From assembly GCA_020445145.1 (NCBI GenBank), contig JAGRHC010000007.1, forward strand, positions 1-48,582: 48,582 bases of DNA. Direction: 5' to 3'. Position numbers and translations under genes: made by a program. This DNA comes from Alphaproteobacteria bacterium. Its GTDB lineage: Bacteria; Pseudomonadota; Alphaproteobacteria; Micavibrionales; Micavibrionaceae. The notes under the pieces are model-generated. The model did not search any database. It worked only from the letters and a program-made list of their open reading frames with translations, and was not told where the DNA came from. Of this stretch, positions 35,582 to 44,713 are shown one piece after another. Within the stretch, counting starts at the first letter, position 1, and each line of letters begins with the position of its first letter.

Positions 35582-36631
35582 TTAGTGTCCGCCGAGAATG
35601 CGTTCTATTATGCGGGATGTGTAGTCGACCATGGGGACAATCCGGTCGTAATTGAGGCGCATCGGGCCTATGACGCCGATGGCGCCGACGATTTTTTCAT
35701 CGGTTCCGCGGTAGGGCGAGACGATCATGGACCAGCCGGACTGGTCGAAAATTTTGTTCTGGGCGCCGATGAAAATTTGTACGCCTTGCGCTTCGCCGAG
35801 ACGTTCCAGGAGGCTCAGCATGTTGTTTTGTTCCTCCAGATATCCCAAGAGAAGCCTTGCCCGCTCCAGTTCTTCGATGGCGCGGACGTCTTCGAGAAGG
35901 CGTGACTGGCCGCGGATGATGATGTGCCCTTCGCTGGTGTTTGCGGGGGTATGGCCGGGCAGGGCTATGCCGCGGGCGATCAGGTCGGTGGTGATGGTGT
36001 CGAGCTTCGTTTTGTGTTCGGCGATGTCCTGCGCGATGTCTTTGCGTGCGGCTGTGAGTGTCTTTCCTGCGATTTTGGCGTTGAGGTAGTTTGCTGCAGC
36101 GGTGAGGCTTGTCATGGGGATGTCTTCGGGGACGTCCATGATGCGGTTTTCTACGAGGCCGTTTTGCATGACCATGACGACGAGGATTTTGCCGCGGTCG
36201 AGCGGGACAAACTGGATTTGTTTCAAAGCGGTGTCTGTTTTGGGGGCGATGACGAGGCTGGCGCAGGCGGAGAGGCCGGAGAGGAGGGTGCCTGTTTGTT
36301 CGAGCATTTCTTGTACCGGGCGGCCGCTGTTTCTGGCGGCGCTTTCGATGGCGCTTCGGTCCTGTTCGCAGAGGGCGCTGATTTGCATGAAGCCGTCGAC
36401 GTACAGGCGCAGGCCGTGTTCTGTCGGGAGGCGGCCTGCGGAGGTGTGCGGCGCGTACAGGAGGCCGAGGGACTCAAGGTCGGCCATGGTGTTTCTGATG
36501 CTGGCGGGGGAAAGATGCAGGCCGGCGGCTCTTGAGATTGTGCCCGAGCCGACGGGTTGGCCGGTTTCGAGGTACGAATCGACGATGAAGCGGAAGATTT
36601 GCCGCGAGCGCTCATTTAATTCCGTAATCAT
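35582..36631 (-). CDS. hrcA: heat-inducible transcription repressor HrcA
   Basis: This gene encodes 349 residues from ATG 36631 (GTG 36634 adjoins it). HrcA binds CIRCE operators upstream of groE and sometimes dnaK and represses them until heat stress. The N-terminal winged helix is recognised (LNERSRQIFRFIVDSYLETG, QPVGSGTISRAAGLHLSPAS, SIRNTMADLESLGLLYAPHT, GRLPTEHG). A GAF-like dimer domain follows, with VIGPMRLNYDRIVPMVDYTS near the end. It is divergent from rph. No CIRCE element is visible at its own promoter or that of dnaK. Confidence 0.95.
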   Translation of the reverse strand: MITELNERSRQIFRFIVDSYLETGQPVGSGTISRAAGLHLSPASIRNTMADLESLGLLYAPHTSAGRLPTEHGLRLYVDGFMQISALCEQDRSAIESAARNSGRPVQEMLEQTGTLLSGLSACASLVIAPKTDTALKQIQFVPLDRGKILVVMVMQNGLVENRIMDVPEDIPMTSLTAAANYLNAKIAGKTLTAARKDIAQDIAEHKTKLDTITTDLIARGIALPGHTPANTSEGHIIIRGQSRLLEDVRAIEELERARLLLGYLEEQNNMLSLLERLGEAQGVQIFIGAQNKIFDQSGWSMIVSPYRGTDEKIVGAIGVIGPMRLNYDRIVPMVDYTSRIIERILGGH

Positions 36632-36659
36632 CACTTTAGTATATGTGGCTGTGAAAGGT

Positions 36660-36687
36660 TTGACAATTCGCTTTGAAGAGTTAGAGT
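36660..36687 (+). promoter_or_regulatory. probable promoter of rph
   Basis: TTGACA (36660-36665) and TAGAGT (36682-36687) are separated by 16 bases. The start of transcription would be near 36694, giving a short leader to ATG 36732, which has AAGGAT upstream. The match at -10 is moderate. Confidence 0.4.
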
Positions 36688-36731
36688 GCGCTGCATCGTT
36701 TTACAAGAACAAGAAAAAAGGATAACGACCT

Positions 36732-37451
36732 ATGACGAGACCTTCCGGCCGCAGCGCGAATGCTTTACGTACTATTGAACTGATTCCCCATGTTTCCAAG
36801 CATGCGGAAGGGTCTTGTCTGGTGAAGTTTGGAGATACGCATGTTTTGTGTACGGCGAGTGTTGAAGAGCGCGTGCCGGGATGGATGAAGGGCACCGGAT
36901 CTGGATGGGTGACGGGAGAGTACGGGATGCTGCCGCGTTCGACAGGGCAGCGCATGGACCGCGAGGCGGCGCGCGGCAAGCAATCCGGGCGGACGCAGGA
37001 AATTCAGCGTTTGATCGGGCGGGCCTTGCGCGCGGTTGTCGATATGCAGGGGCTTGGCGAGCGTCAGGTTCGTGTGGATTGTGATGTTTTGCAGGCCGAT
37101 GGCGGGACGCGTACGGCGTCTGTGACTGGCGGGTTTGTAGCGCTTCATCTGGCTTTTCAACATCTGGTTTCGATCGGTCTTCTGGAGCAGGTGCCGGTTA
37201 CGGATACGGTTAGCGCGATCTCTTGCGGGATTTACGAGGGTGTGTCTGTGCTGGATCTGGATTATGACGAGGATTCGGCGGCGGATACGGATGCAAACTT
37301 TGTTGTGACCGGGAATGGCGGGATTGTCGAGATTCAGGGGACTGCCGAAGCGGCACCGTTCTCGGAGGAGCAGTTTCTTGAGCTTTTGGGTCTGGCGCGG
37401 CAGGGGTGTGATTCCTTGTCGGCTTTGCAGCGTGACGTTTTAGGGATTTAA
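36732..37451 (+). CDS. rph: ribonuclease PH
   Basis: This gene encodes 239 residues, full length. RNase PH trims tRNA 3' ends by phosphorolysis. The sequence is typical throughout: [65 protein letters not shown] and [18 protein letters not shown]. The Arg pair of the phosphate site and the acidic metal-site residues lie in the latter blocks. It opens the rph-rdgB-hemW group, which is commonly linked in alphaproteobacteria, downstream and divergent from hrcA. Confidence 0.97.
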   Translation: MTRPSGRSANALRTIELIPHVSKHAEGSCLVKFGDTHVLCTASVEERVPGWMKGTGSGWVTGEYGMLPRSTGQRMDREAARGKQSGRTQEIQRLIGRALRAVVDMQGLGERQVRVDCDVLQADGGTRTASVTGGFVALHLAFQHLVSIGLLEQVPVTDTVSAISCGIYEGVSVLDLDYDEDSAADTDANFVVTGNGGIVEIQGTAEAAPFSEEQFLELLGLARQGCDSLSALQRDVLGI

Positions 37452-37457
37452 TTTTTG

Positions 37458-38060
37458 ATGCGCGTTTTTGACGAAGACTCCCTTTTGATCGCTACGCATA
37501 ATGCGGGGAAGGCGAAGGAGATTGCGGATTTGCTTGGGCCCTATATCCCGCGGTTTACGACGGCGGGGGCGTTGGGGTTGCCTGAGCCGGAGGAAACGGG
37601 GGATACGTTTGCCGAGAATGCTGTTTTGAAGGCACGGGCGGCGGCTCTGGCGAGCGGGTTGCCAGCGCTGGCGGATGATAGCGGGCTTTGTGTGTCGGCT
37701 CTGGACGGGGCGCCGGGGATCTATTCGGCGCGGTGGGCCGGGCCGGGGAAAGATTTTGCTGCGGCGATGGCAAAAATTCATTGCGATATGGGGGACGCTG
37801 CGGATCGTTCGGCGGCGTTTGTTTGCGCGCTGGCCTTGTGTTGGCCGGACGGGCATGCCGAGGTTTTTGAAGGGCGCGCCGAGGGACAGATTGTCTGGCC
37901 GATGCGCGGGGGGAAAGGGTTCGGGTATGATCCCTTTTTTGTCCCGGATGGGCATGAACGGACTTTTGCCGAAATGGAGCCGGAGGAGAAGCACGCGATT
38001 AGCCACAGAGCACGTGCCTTTGCGAAACTGGTGAGCGAATGTCTGACGCGCCGGACCTAG
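37458..38060 (+). CDS. rdgB: dITP/XTP pyrophosphatase
   Basis: This gene encodes 200 residues. RdgB removes non-canonical purine nucleotides (dITP, XTP) by releasing pyrophosphate. The signature [14 protein letters not shown] and the motifs [48 protein letters not shown] and [12 protein letters not shown] match the family. ATG 37458 is chosen over TTG 37455. It lies six bases after rph and overlaps hemW by 22 bases, so all three genes are probably one operon. Confidence 0.96.
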   Translation: MRVFDEDSLLIATHNAGKAKEIADLLGPYIPRFTTAGALGLPEPEETGDTFAENAVLKARAAALASGLPALADDSGLCVSALDGAPGIYSARWAGPGKDFAAAMAKIHCDMGDAADRSAAFVCALALCWPDGHAEVFEGRAEGQIVWPMRGGKGFGYDPFFVPDGHERTFAEMEPEEKHAISHRARAFAKLVSECLTRRT

Positions 38061-39217
38061 AGTTTTTGCCCGGTGAGATGGGTGTTTATTTTCACTGGCC
38101 TTTTTGTGCATCCAAGTGTCCTTATTGCGATTTTAATGCTCATGTTGCGGACAATGTTTCTCATGAACGCTGGCGTGCGGCGTACCAGCGTGCCGTTTCT
38201 CATTATGCCGAGATGTTGCCGGACAAGCGTGTGGTCTCGATCTTTTTCGGGGGGGGCACACCGTCCCTGATGGAGCCGGAAAGCGTGGCGGCGGCGATTG
38301 ATGCGGTGCGCGCGGGGTGGCCCTGTTCGAATACTCTTGAGGTAACACTGGAGGCGAACCCGACGTCTGTGGAGGCGGCGAAGCTGGCGGCCTTCAGGGA
38401 GGCCGGGGTGAACAGGGTGTCGCTCGGGGTGCAGGCGCTGAATGATGCCGATCTTTCGTTTCTGGGACGGGCGCATGATGCGGCGCAGGCTGTTCATGCG
38501 ATCAAGATTTCTCAGGAGATTTTCGAGCGGGTTAGTTTTGATCTGATTTATGCACGCCCGTCTCAGACGCTTGAAGGGTGGCGGGACGAGTTGTGCCGGG
38601 CGCTTGATCTGGCGCGGGGGCATATGTCTTTGTACCAGCTTACGATCGAGCGCAGTACGCCGTTCTACCTGCGCAGCAAGCGCGGGGAGTTTGTGATGCC
38701 GGGCGAGGCGATGGGGGCTGATTTTTATCACCTGACGCAGGATGTGACGGAAGAGGCCGGGATGCCGGCTTATGAGGTTTCCAATCATGCGGTGGCCGGG
38801 CAGGAATGCCGGCATAATATGATTTACTGGACCGGTGCGGATTATATCGGGATCGGGCCGGGGGCGCATGGGCGCTTTATGAGGGATGGCGCGGTTTATG
38901 CGAGCCGGGATCATCATGCGCCGGAGGTCTGGCTGTCGCGGGTGGAGGCGGACGGGAGCGGGGCTCATCCGTTTGAGGCTGTTGATGCTGCCGGGCGATT
39001 TGAGGCGGGGTTGATGACAGGGCTGCGGCTGTGCGGGGGTGTTGATGTGGAGGCTTTATCCAAAACATCAGGAAAATCATTTAACGATATGGTTGATTTG
39101 AAAAAACTTGATGTGGCTGTTCGGGAGGGATGGGCGGTTTTTGACGGGGTGCGTTTGCGATTGACCCGCGAGGGGATTTTGCGGCTGAACGCCCTTTTGC
39201 CTTATTTACTGGTTTGA
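38039..39217 (+). CDS. hemW: radical SAM heme chaperone HemW-like protein
   Basis: This gene encodes 392 residues. HemW is a radical-SAM protein resembling coproporphyrinogen III oxidase HemN but thought to act as a haem chaperone. The radical SAM cluster motif CxxxCxxC is present as [11 protein letters not shown] (Cys23, Cys27, Cys30). [12 protein letters not shown] and [13 protein letters not shown] segments follow (here [12 protein letters not shown]). A C-terminal HemN-like region is present ([31 protein letters not shown]). The first 22 bases overlap the end of rdgB, so the two are translated together. A strong bidirectional terminator follows. Confidence 0.95.
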   Translation: MSDAPDLEFLPGEMGVYFHWPFCASKCPYCDFNAHVADNVSHERWRAAYQRAVSHYAEMLPDKRVVSIFFGGGTPSLMEPESVAAAIDAVRAGWPCSNTLEVTLEANPTSVEAAKLAAFREAGVNRVSLGVQALNDADLSFLGRAHDAAQAVHAIKISQEIFERVSFDLIYARPSQTLEGWRDELCRALDLARGHMSLYQLTIERSTPFYLRSKRGEFVMPGEAMGADFYHLTQDVTEEAGMPAYEVSNHAVAGQECRHNMIYWTGADYIGIGPGAHGRFMRDGAVYASRDHHAPEVWLSRVEADGSGAHPFEAVDAAGRFEAGLMTGLRLCGGVDVEALSKTSGKSFNDMVDLKKLDVAVREGWAVFDGVRLRLTREGILRLNALLPYLLV

Positions 39218-39220
39218 AAA

Positions 39221-39256
39221 ATCCCCCTCCGGTTTTTGCCGAAGGGGGATCGTGTT
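39221..39256. terminator. bidirectional terminator
   Basis: ATCCCCCT (39221-39228) plus CGG (39230-39232) pairs with CCG (39239-39241) plus AAGGGGGAT (39242-39250). GTTTTTT follows on the plus side and an A-run precedes it, so it can end both hemW and the convergent minus-strand gene. Confidence 0.75.
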
Positions 39257-39258
39257 TT

Positions 39259-40836
39259 TTATGGGAGCTGACCCTGCTGCCCTTGCGGCGGTGACAGGTC
39301 CTGTCCGTTGATCAGAAACTTTCCTTCGGGGGTGAGTTTCAGATCGTACAGGTAGGCCGGTTTTCCGGATGGTCCTGATCCCGGTTTTCCGAAGGCTTTG
39401 AGCATTCCTAATGGTTGAAGAACGCTTGCAAATGTTGATGCATCCGGGAAGTCAGGATTTGCCGCATTTTTTTCTGCCAGCGCGTAGAGATCATCGAGGC
39501 CTTCGAATACGCCATTGAAGCTTCCAGTGGCGCTTGCTACGGCGTTCAGATCGGCTACGAGCTTGCCGTCGATGGCCGCGTTGTAGAGGCCGCCTTTTAT
39601 AAAGGTGTCTTTGACGATGACTTCTGTGCCAGCCTGCGAGAGGATGGCCGGGAGTTTCATCACGAAGCCCATGCCGGCCATCGCGGCCATGTCAGGATTG
39701 CTACCGATGGCAGCAAGACTGTTTTTGCCGAGGGTGGTCAAAATCTGGACAGGGATTTTTTGTGCGCGAAGGCTGATGTTTACATTTTCAGGAATTGACC
39801 CTTCGTAGCCAGGTTTGAGCGGGTCTATTTTTAGGTTGGAATAGCCAAGGCCCAGATCCATTGATCCTTTGTCCGATAAAAGCCCGTTCGTCCCTGCCAT
39901 AAAATATGCGCTTTTGATATTCAGGTTTTTGAGATTTTCATCGTTTGATGTGATAGTGAGGTCCTGAAGACTGTATTTCGCTTCTGCTCCATTCATGTTG
40001 AAACTATAGAGATCGGAAAACATATCGATCATCGCTTTAGGATCTATATTTGCCTGTGGGGCGCCAGCGTCTGTCGGATGCAGTGACTTTAACGTCTCTG
40101 CGTATTTTGAAAGTTTTTCTTTATATTCTTTCAGGCTAACCGGGGTAAATTTATCAATTTTACCATCAAGGCCAATTCTGCCGATGTGGACTTTTACGGC
40201 GTCTGTGTTGTCCGCTGCTTCTATGCTGATGTCATTGAAGCTCAGGTCAAAGGGGCCGGATAAAGTCTTGTCGGATTCTTCGGACAAATTGCTCAGCAAA
40301 TGTACCTTTTCAATTTTGAAAACTTTTAAGGCTTCTTCTGCGCCGCTTAGTGTAATGTTTTCGAAATTGGCATCGTATTTTGTGAAGTAGCCGAGACTTT
40401 CATTAAACAGCGCGACGGTGTTTTGTGCCCCGATATTGATTTTGATGACTTTTCCATCCGGGTCAGTCATTGCGTAGCTCGCAGGGAGGGCCATGGTCAT
40501 TTTCCAGTCCCCATCTTTGTCGCCCGGAACAGCGTTGAAGGCCATAACGCCAAGGTCGATTTTTGTACCGGCCGGTTCCTGATAATACATGTGCGGCCAT
40601 GTGATGCTGTAGAATGTGCTTTGTTTTTCGACCTTTAAGTCGCCTTCGAATATTAAAGGCGGGGTTTGTGTGCCAAATATGTCTGGCCCGTAGACTGTTT
40701 TGACGTAATCCAGGATTTCGGTGAAGGATTTCTGGAGGCGGGCGGCGCCGGCATCGTCGATTGTTGGTTCTGCAGCGTACGCGTTTGGAGCGTAGGATGC
40801 TGTGATGCAGAGCAAGGCCAGAAAAAATTTGCGCAT
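39259..40836 (-). CDS. secreted hypothetical protein
   Basis: This gene encodes 525 residues from ATG 40836, preceded by GGGGAA. A signal peptide (MRKFFLALLCITASYAPNAYA) targets it to the periplasm or outer membrane. The mature protein is rich in short beta-strand-like segments and Asp/Lys/Leu repeats (for example LSFNDISIEAAD and YSLQDLTITSNDENL). This gives a beta-helix or lipid-transfer-like impression that recalls YdgA/AsmA-type periplasmic proteins, but I cannot assign a family. It ends in a Gln/Pro/Gly-rich tail. It is divergent from the 40947 gene. Confidence 0.65.
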   Translation of the reverse strand: MRKFFLALLCITASYAPNAYAAEPTIDDAGAARLQKSFTEILDYVKTVYGPDIFGTQTPPLIFEGDLKVEKQSTFYSITWPHMYYQEPAGTKIDLGVMAFNAVPGDKDGDWKMTMALPASYAMTDPDGKVIKINIGAQNTVALFNESLGYFTKYDANFENITLSGAEEALKVFKIEKVHLLSNLSEESDKTLSGPFDLSFNDISIEAADNTDAVKVHIGRIGLDGKIDKFTPVSLKEYKEKLSKYAETLKSLHPTDAGAPQANIDPKAMIDMFSDLYSFNMNGAEAKYSLQDLTITSNDENLKNLNIKSAYFMAGTNGLLSDKGSMDLGLGYSNLKIDPLKPGYEGSIPENVNISLRAQKIPVQILTTLGKNSLAAIGSNPDMAAMAGMGFVMKLPAILSQAGTEVIVKDTFIKGGLYNAAIDGKLVADLNAVASATGSFNGVFEGLDDLYALAEKNAANPDFPDASTFASVLQPLGMLKAFGKPGSGPSGKPAYLYDLKLTPEGKFLINGQDLSPPQGQQGQLP

Positions 40837-40946
40837 GTGTCGGTTCCCCGTTGGGTTGAATGTTTGCAAGATTTAAACAAAAATCCTTGCCCAATCCAAG
40901 GAGAAACTGCATTAATATGGGCCGGATCTAGAGAAAAACGGATACT

Positions 40947-42113
40947 ATGCTGGACTCAAAAGCGACACAATTTCAACTTTCCCCTGACGGGCAAATCCTT
41001 TGGCAGGAAAAGCCGAATAATCCTTTGCCGGGTGTGCCCGTGGCAAAATTGTCAAAGGGGGAGGATATTCTTTCTCCGGCTATCGAGGTTTTGGAGAATG
41101 CTCAGACGGCTTCTGTCGATTCTGACAAACTTAAGGATGCTTTGTCTTTGTGGTTAAAGACGTATCTGGGGACGGTTCTTGAGCCCTTGATGATGCTTGG
41201 GGTTGAGAATGAGGCGGATGATCCTGCTGTGCGTGGGATTGCGCGCAAGCTTTATGCGGCGCTCGGGATTTTGCCGCGTGAGGATATGGCGGAGGAAATT
41301 GCGCAGCTTGATCCTGAGAAACGTGCGGCCTTGCGGGCGAAGAAAGTCAGGCTCGGGCCTGTGCTGGTGTTTATTCCAGCGCTGAACAAGCCGGCGGCAG
41401 TGCGTTTGCGCGGGCTTTTGTGGTGTCTCTATCAGGGGAAGGCGTTGCCTGCTCCGGTGCCGGCGGACGGGATTGTGTCTGTTTCTGTCGGGGAAGCGCC
41501 GCCGATGGAGGAAGCGTTTTACCGTAGTGTCGGTTATCCACTTTATGCGGGGCGGGCTGTGCGCATTGATATGTTGGACCGTGTGATTAGCGCGGTTTAC
41601 GATCATGCAAAGGACGGGAAGTTTCAGGCGCGTCATGAGATGGCGGAGTGGCTGGGTTGTCCGATTGCAGACCTTTATGCCATTCTTGAGGCGATGGGAC
41701 ACAAGAAGATCCATGATCCTGCGGATGTTGTGCCGGAGGTCGCCCCGGAGGTTTCATCTGAAGAGGCGGCGGCTGTTCCTGATGTTTCTACTGAGATTGT
41801 TCCCGAGGCTGGCGCCGCGGTGAAACCTGCCGAGGTTAAGCCGGAGCTTGCTACATTTGCGCTGCGGCGCGGTAAGGGGCATGGTGCGCATTCTTCTGAG
41901 GGGAAAGGCGGGAAGCCTTTTGCCAAGGGTGGGCATACGGACCGGAACGGGAAGAAACCGGATCGTAAAAAAGATCAACATAAGAAAAAAGACCATAAAT
42001 CCAAGAAAGATAAGCCTAAAAAAGATCAGGGGCCGCGGGTAATTACGATTGAGGCGAAGAAACGGGAAGAGGATTCGCCTTTCGCTATCCTGCAACAACT
42101 GAAAACGAAATAG
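40947..42113 (+). CDS. orphan C-terminal region of a Suv3-like helicase family
   Basis: This gene encodes 388 residues. Residues 1-250 match the region following the SF2 helicase motor in large alphaproteobacterial Suv3-like helicases: FQLSPDGQILW, PVAKLSKGEDILSP, LDPEKRAALRAKKVRLGPVL, FIPALNKPAAVRLRGLLW, FYRSVGYPLYAGRAVRIDML and MAEWLGCPIADLYAILEAMG. No ATPase motifs occur here, and the upstream gene is on the opposite strand, so the motor is missing rather than split nearby. The last 135 residues are low-complexity, first Glu/Val/Ala then a Lys/His-rich tail (KKDQHKKKDHKSKKDK) likely to bind nucleic acid. The Rap1a/Tai-like gene follows one base later. Confidence 0.72.
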   Translation: MLDSKATQFQLSPDGQILWQEKPNNPLPGVPVAKLSKGEDILSPAIEVLENAQTASVDSDKLKDALSLWLKTYLGTVLEPLMMLGVENEADDPAVRGIARKLYAALGILPREDMAEEIAQLDPEKRAALRAKKVRLGPVLVFIPALNKPAAVRLRGLLWCLYQGKALPAPVPADGIVSVSVGEAPPMEEAFYRSVGYPLYAGRAVRIDMLDRVISAVYDHAKDGKFQARHEMAEWLGCPIADLYAILEAMGHKKIHDPADVVPEVAPEVSSEEAAAVPDVSTEIVPEAGAAVKPAEVKPELATFALRRGKGHGAHSSEGKGGKPFAKGGHTDRNGKKPDRKKDQHKKKDHKSKKDKPKKDQGPRVITIEAKKREEDSPFAILQQLKTK

Positions 42114-42114
42114 T

Positions 42115-42501
42115 ATGGCCCGTTTTGGTGTCTTTGTTTTTGCCCTTTTTCTGCTGATGTTGTTCCCTTTGCGGGACGTGCAGGCAGCCCGGTTTTCCGG
42201 GGAGTATTTGCTGAAAGTTTGTATGCTCGACAAGAATGGCGGCGAACTTATAGCGGGTGGCAAGATTGCCTGTCAGGCTTATATCTCCGGCGTTATTGAT
42301 TACTATAATATGATGAAGTCTTTTGAGGACCGCGAGAAGATGAAGGGGTTCGATTTCTGCTTGCCTGATGATGTCAGTTTGAACGAGGTTCATCTCAGAG
42401 TTCTTTCCTATCTGATCGAGCATAAGAAAATGCATCGGCAATTTGTTGCGGCGCCGGCGGTGATGATGGCTTTGTCTGCTGCTTATCCTTGCCGGCGATA
42501 G
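42115..42501 (+). CDS. Rap1a/Tai-like secreted protein
   Basis: This gene encodes 128 residues with a signal peptide (FALFLLMLFPLRDVQA, cleavage near residue 25). The mature part fits the Rap1a/Tai immunity-type fold: FSGEYLLKVCMLD, CQAYISGVIDYYN, FCLPDDVSLNEVHLRVLSYL, and AVMMALSAAYPC. Four Cys in the mature part (36, 53, 83, 126) allow two disulfides. In type VI secretion systems such proteins block peptidoglycan-cutting Tae effectors, but many chromosomal homologues have no known partner. No effector or T6SS gene is near. It starts one base after the stop of the helicase-like gene. Confidence 0.65.
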   Translation: MARFGVFVFALFLLMLFPLRDVQAARFSGEYLLKVCMLDKNGGELIAGGKIACQAYISGVIDYYNMMKSFEDREKMKGFDFCLPDDVSLNEVHLRVLSYLIEHKKMHRQFVAAPAVMMALSAAYPCRR

Positions 42502-42510
42502 AGGCTTGTA

Positions 42511-43041
42511 ATGGTTGATCAGAAAGACAAAATTGTTGTCAGGCTTGCGCGGGATAATGCCGATCACCTTGTGCCGGCTCATTTCTACGATATTTTGATG
42601 CACCGGTTTTTTCCGGTTTTGAGTCTGACTTATATTTCTTCTGTGGTCGGGATTGCGGCGAAGCAGGACAGTTTTCTTCATTATATGTTTGCCGACAGGA
42701 AGGCGTATCTTATGGCGCTTTTTGTTGTGCTTTGGGTGGCGGTGCCGGGCGTGATCTGGATTTTCCTGAAGGGGAATCCGGTTCAGACGTATGTAGCGGA
42801 TATATGGTACAAGATCCTTGCGGGGATTATGGTTGTGACGCTCATGCTCAGTTTTGTGTTGTTTCCCGAGGCCGATATTTTCGGTTTGCGACTTTATTTC
42901 GTGGCCAGTATTCCGGCTTTTATTATGATGTATTTTTTCTTTGTGAAGAGCGGGTTGCCGCCTTTGGCTGCGCATCCGCTGAATATGGCCGGGCTTGGTA
43001 TGCTGGTTTACGGGGCTATTCTCAACCTGTTTCTTGGTTGA
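42511..43041 (+). CDS. multi-pass membrane protein, unknown function
   Basis: This gene encodes 176 residues. After a 30-residue polar N-terminus there are five hydrophobic segments, at about 34-50, 66-86, 100-119, 124-144 and 155-173. No family is recognised. ATG 42511 follows GAGG. It lies nine bases after the Rap1a-like gene and likely belongs to the same operon as that gene and the helicase-like gene. The three products (nucleic-acid-binding-like, secreted, and membrane) make no obvious known module together. Confidence 0.65.
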   Translation: MVDQKDKIVVRLARDNADHLVPAHFYDILMHRFFPVLSLTYISSVVGIAAKQDSFLHYMFADRKAYLMALFVVLWVAVPGVIWIFLKGNPVQTYVADIWYKILAGIMVVTLMLSFVLFPEADIFGLRLYFVASIPAFIMMYFFFVKSGLPPLAAHPLNMAGLGMLVYGAILNLFLG

Positions 43042-43048
43042 TCAAGCT

Positions 43049-44071
43049 CTAGAAATTCCGGGTGATTGTGTATTCGGCCAGATCGTGGAAAATTGTTTTC
43101 ATGGAGCTGTCCGGGAGATTGTTCAGGCAAGCCTGGGCTTTGCGCGCGTGGGTCCACGCCATTTCTAAGGATTTACCGAGTGCGTTGTACTTTTTCAGGA
43201 TGTCCATTGCAGTGCTGAAGTCTTCCTCGGTCTGTTCTTTGCGCCCGAGTGTGCGTTCCCAGAACTCTTTTTCTTTCGGGGTCGCTTTTTCTAATGCGAA
43301 GATGACAGGGGCCGTCATTTTTCCTTCGCGGAAGTCGTCGCCTATATTTTTACCGAGTTTTTCGGGATCGGCGGCATAGTCGAGCGTGTCGTCGATGATC
43401 TGGAATGCGATGCCGAGTTGCAGGCCGTATTCATATAAGGCTTTTGTGTCTTCTTTCGAGGCGTTGCACATGACCGGGCCGACTTCGCAGGACGCGGCGA
43501 ACAAGGCTGCCGTTTTGGATTCGATGACTTTCAGGTATGCGGGGAGTTCTGTCTCGATGTCATTTGTTGTCGCGAGTTGCAGGACTTCGCCTTCGGCGAT
43601 AATGGCGGCGGCTTGCGAGAGGATGCGCAGGACTTCGAGCGATTTGCTTTCGACCATGAGCTGGAAGGATTTTGAGAACAGGAAATCACCGACCAGAACG
43701 CTGGCCTGATTACCGAAGACGAGGTTGGCGGCTTTTTTTCCACGGCGTTCTTCGCTTTCATCTACAACGTCGTCATGGAGGAGGGTTGCCGTATGGATAA
43801 ATTCGACGGCGGCGGCGAGCGGGTAGGTGCCAGAAATTTTCTTTTCATCAAACAGGGCGGCGCTTCCCAACGTCAGGAGCGGGCGGATGCGTTTTCCGCC
43901 TGCGGCGATCAAGTAGCGTGCGAGTTGAGGGATCAGCGCGACTTCGGAGTCCATGTGGCGGAGAATCAGGCTGTTGACCTGTTTCATGTCTGTGTCGAGA
44001 GACATTGACAGGCGGTCAAGCGGCGATGCTTCCGGGGTCGATGATTTCTTTGTTGCGCTTTGCTTGTTCAT
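43049..44071 (-). CDS. ispB: polyprenyl (octaprenyl-type) diphosphate synthase
   Basis: This gene encodes 340 residues. These enzymes extend farnesyl diphosphate with isopentenyl diphosphate to make the long side chain of ubiquinone. First aspartate-rich motif DDVVD at residues 100-104 (LLHDDVVDESEERRG) and second motif DDTLD at 227-231 (IIDDTLDYAADPEKLG) are intact. GGKRIRP lies near residue 60, and GDFREGKMTAPVI follows. The chain length is not predictable from this alone; the gene symbol reflects the closest common member. It converges on the 42511 gene with a seven-base gap. Confidence 0.9.
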   Translation of the reverse strand: MNKQSATKKSSTPEASPLDRLSMSLDTDMKQVNSLILRHMDSEVALIPQLARYLIAAGGKRIRPLLTLGSAALFDEKKISGTYPLAAAVEFIHTATLLHDDVVDESEERRGKKAANLVFGNQASVLVGDFLFSKSFQLMVESKSLEVLRILSQAAAIIAEGEVLQLATTNDIETELPAYLKVIESKTAALFAASCEVGPVMCNASKEDTKALYEYGLQLGIAFQIIDDTLDYAADPEKLGKNIGDDFREGKMTAPVIFALEKATPKEKEFWERTLGRKEQTEEDFSTAMDILKKYNALGKSLEMAWTHARKAQACLNNLPDSSMKTIFHDLAEYTITRNF

Positions 44072-44134
44072 CCCTGATTTAAAACAGTTTTTATTCTCTC
44101 AGGCAAGGGGGCGCGGCGACCTCGGTATAAAAAT

Positions 44135-44596
44135 TTACTGTTTCTTTGATTCTGAGGAAGAAAGGGAGCGTGAATGCATCTTGGCGCCGCCCTGTGTTTT
44201 CTTTTTATAGGCCTCAAGAATGCCCATCAGGTTGTTTTCTTCTGCGTCTTCCTGATCCTTGGCGTTTTCACCTTTCGAGGATTTTGTCTCTTCGTCTTCC
44301 TGTGCCGCTTCTTTTTTGCCGGGTGTGCCTTCAGCCAGTTTTTTGTATTTTTCCCAGATGTCTTCTTGCGCCGTTTTGGGCGGAGATTCGCTGTCTGCTT
44401 CTGCCTCGCCCTCAGTTTTCGGCTTTTCTTTTGATGGTGGCGGCGCTATAGGAAGGTGCATTGTGCGCATTTTTTTGACGCTGTCAGTTGTATCTTTTGC
44501 CGAATAGGGAGTGGATTCCTCGTCCTGTGCGTAAGATGCGAAAGGCAGTCCTGTAAAAGCCAGCAGTATGATTGCTATGAGAGGGAGTTTTTTCAC
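44135..44596 (-). CDS. secreted low-complexity hypothetical protein
   Basis: This gene encodes 153 residues with a signal peptide (MKKLPLIAIILLAFTGLPFASYAQ, cleavage at AQ-D). The mature part is rich in Glu, Lys, Ser, Pro and Asp and is probably disordered. Two similar short helices, IWEKYKKLAEG and ILEAYKKKTQG, lie 48 residues apart and may be a duplicated binding element. No family is recognised. It is upstream of the polyprenyl synthase on the same strand. Confidence 0.6.
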   Translation of the reverse strand: MKKLPLIAIILLAFTGLPFASYAQDEESTPYSAKDTTDSVKKMRTMHLPIAPPPSKEKPKTEGEAEADSESPPKTAQEDIWEKYKKLAEGTPGKKEAAQEDEETKSSKGENAKDQEDAEENNLMGILEAYKKKTQGGAKMHSRSLSSSESKKQ

Positions 44597-44713
44597 TTTT
44601 TATCCTTGGGCCTGCAGTTGTTCGTTTTTCTATTTTTATATATTTTTACTTACTCCCCTGAATTCGGGGCGCTATATTCTTGGTTTGTCATTCTAGGCGA
44701 AAGAGTTTGAATT

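Noticed and set aside
37440..38111. Minus-strand open frame over rdgB
   Set aside because: It is Arg/Pro-rich and lies opposite a complete RdgB sequence; the product lacks any domain.
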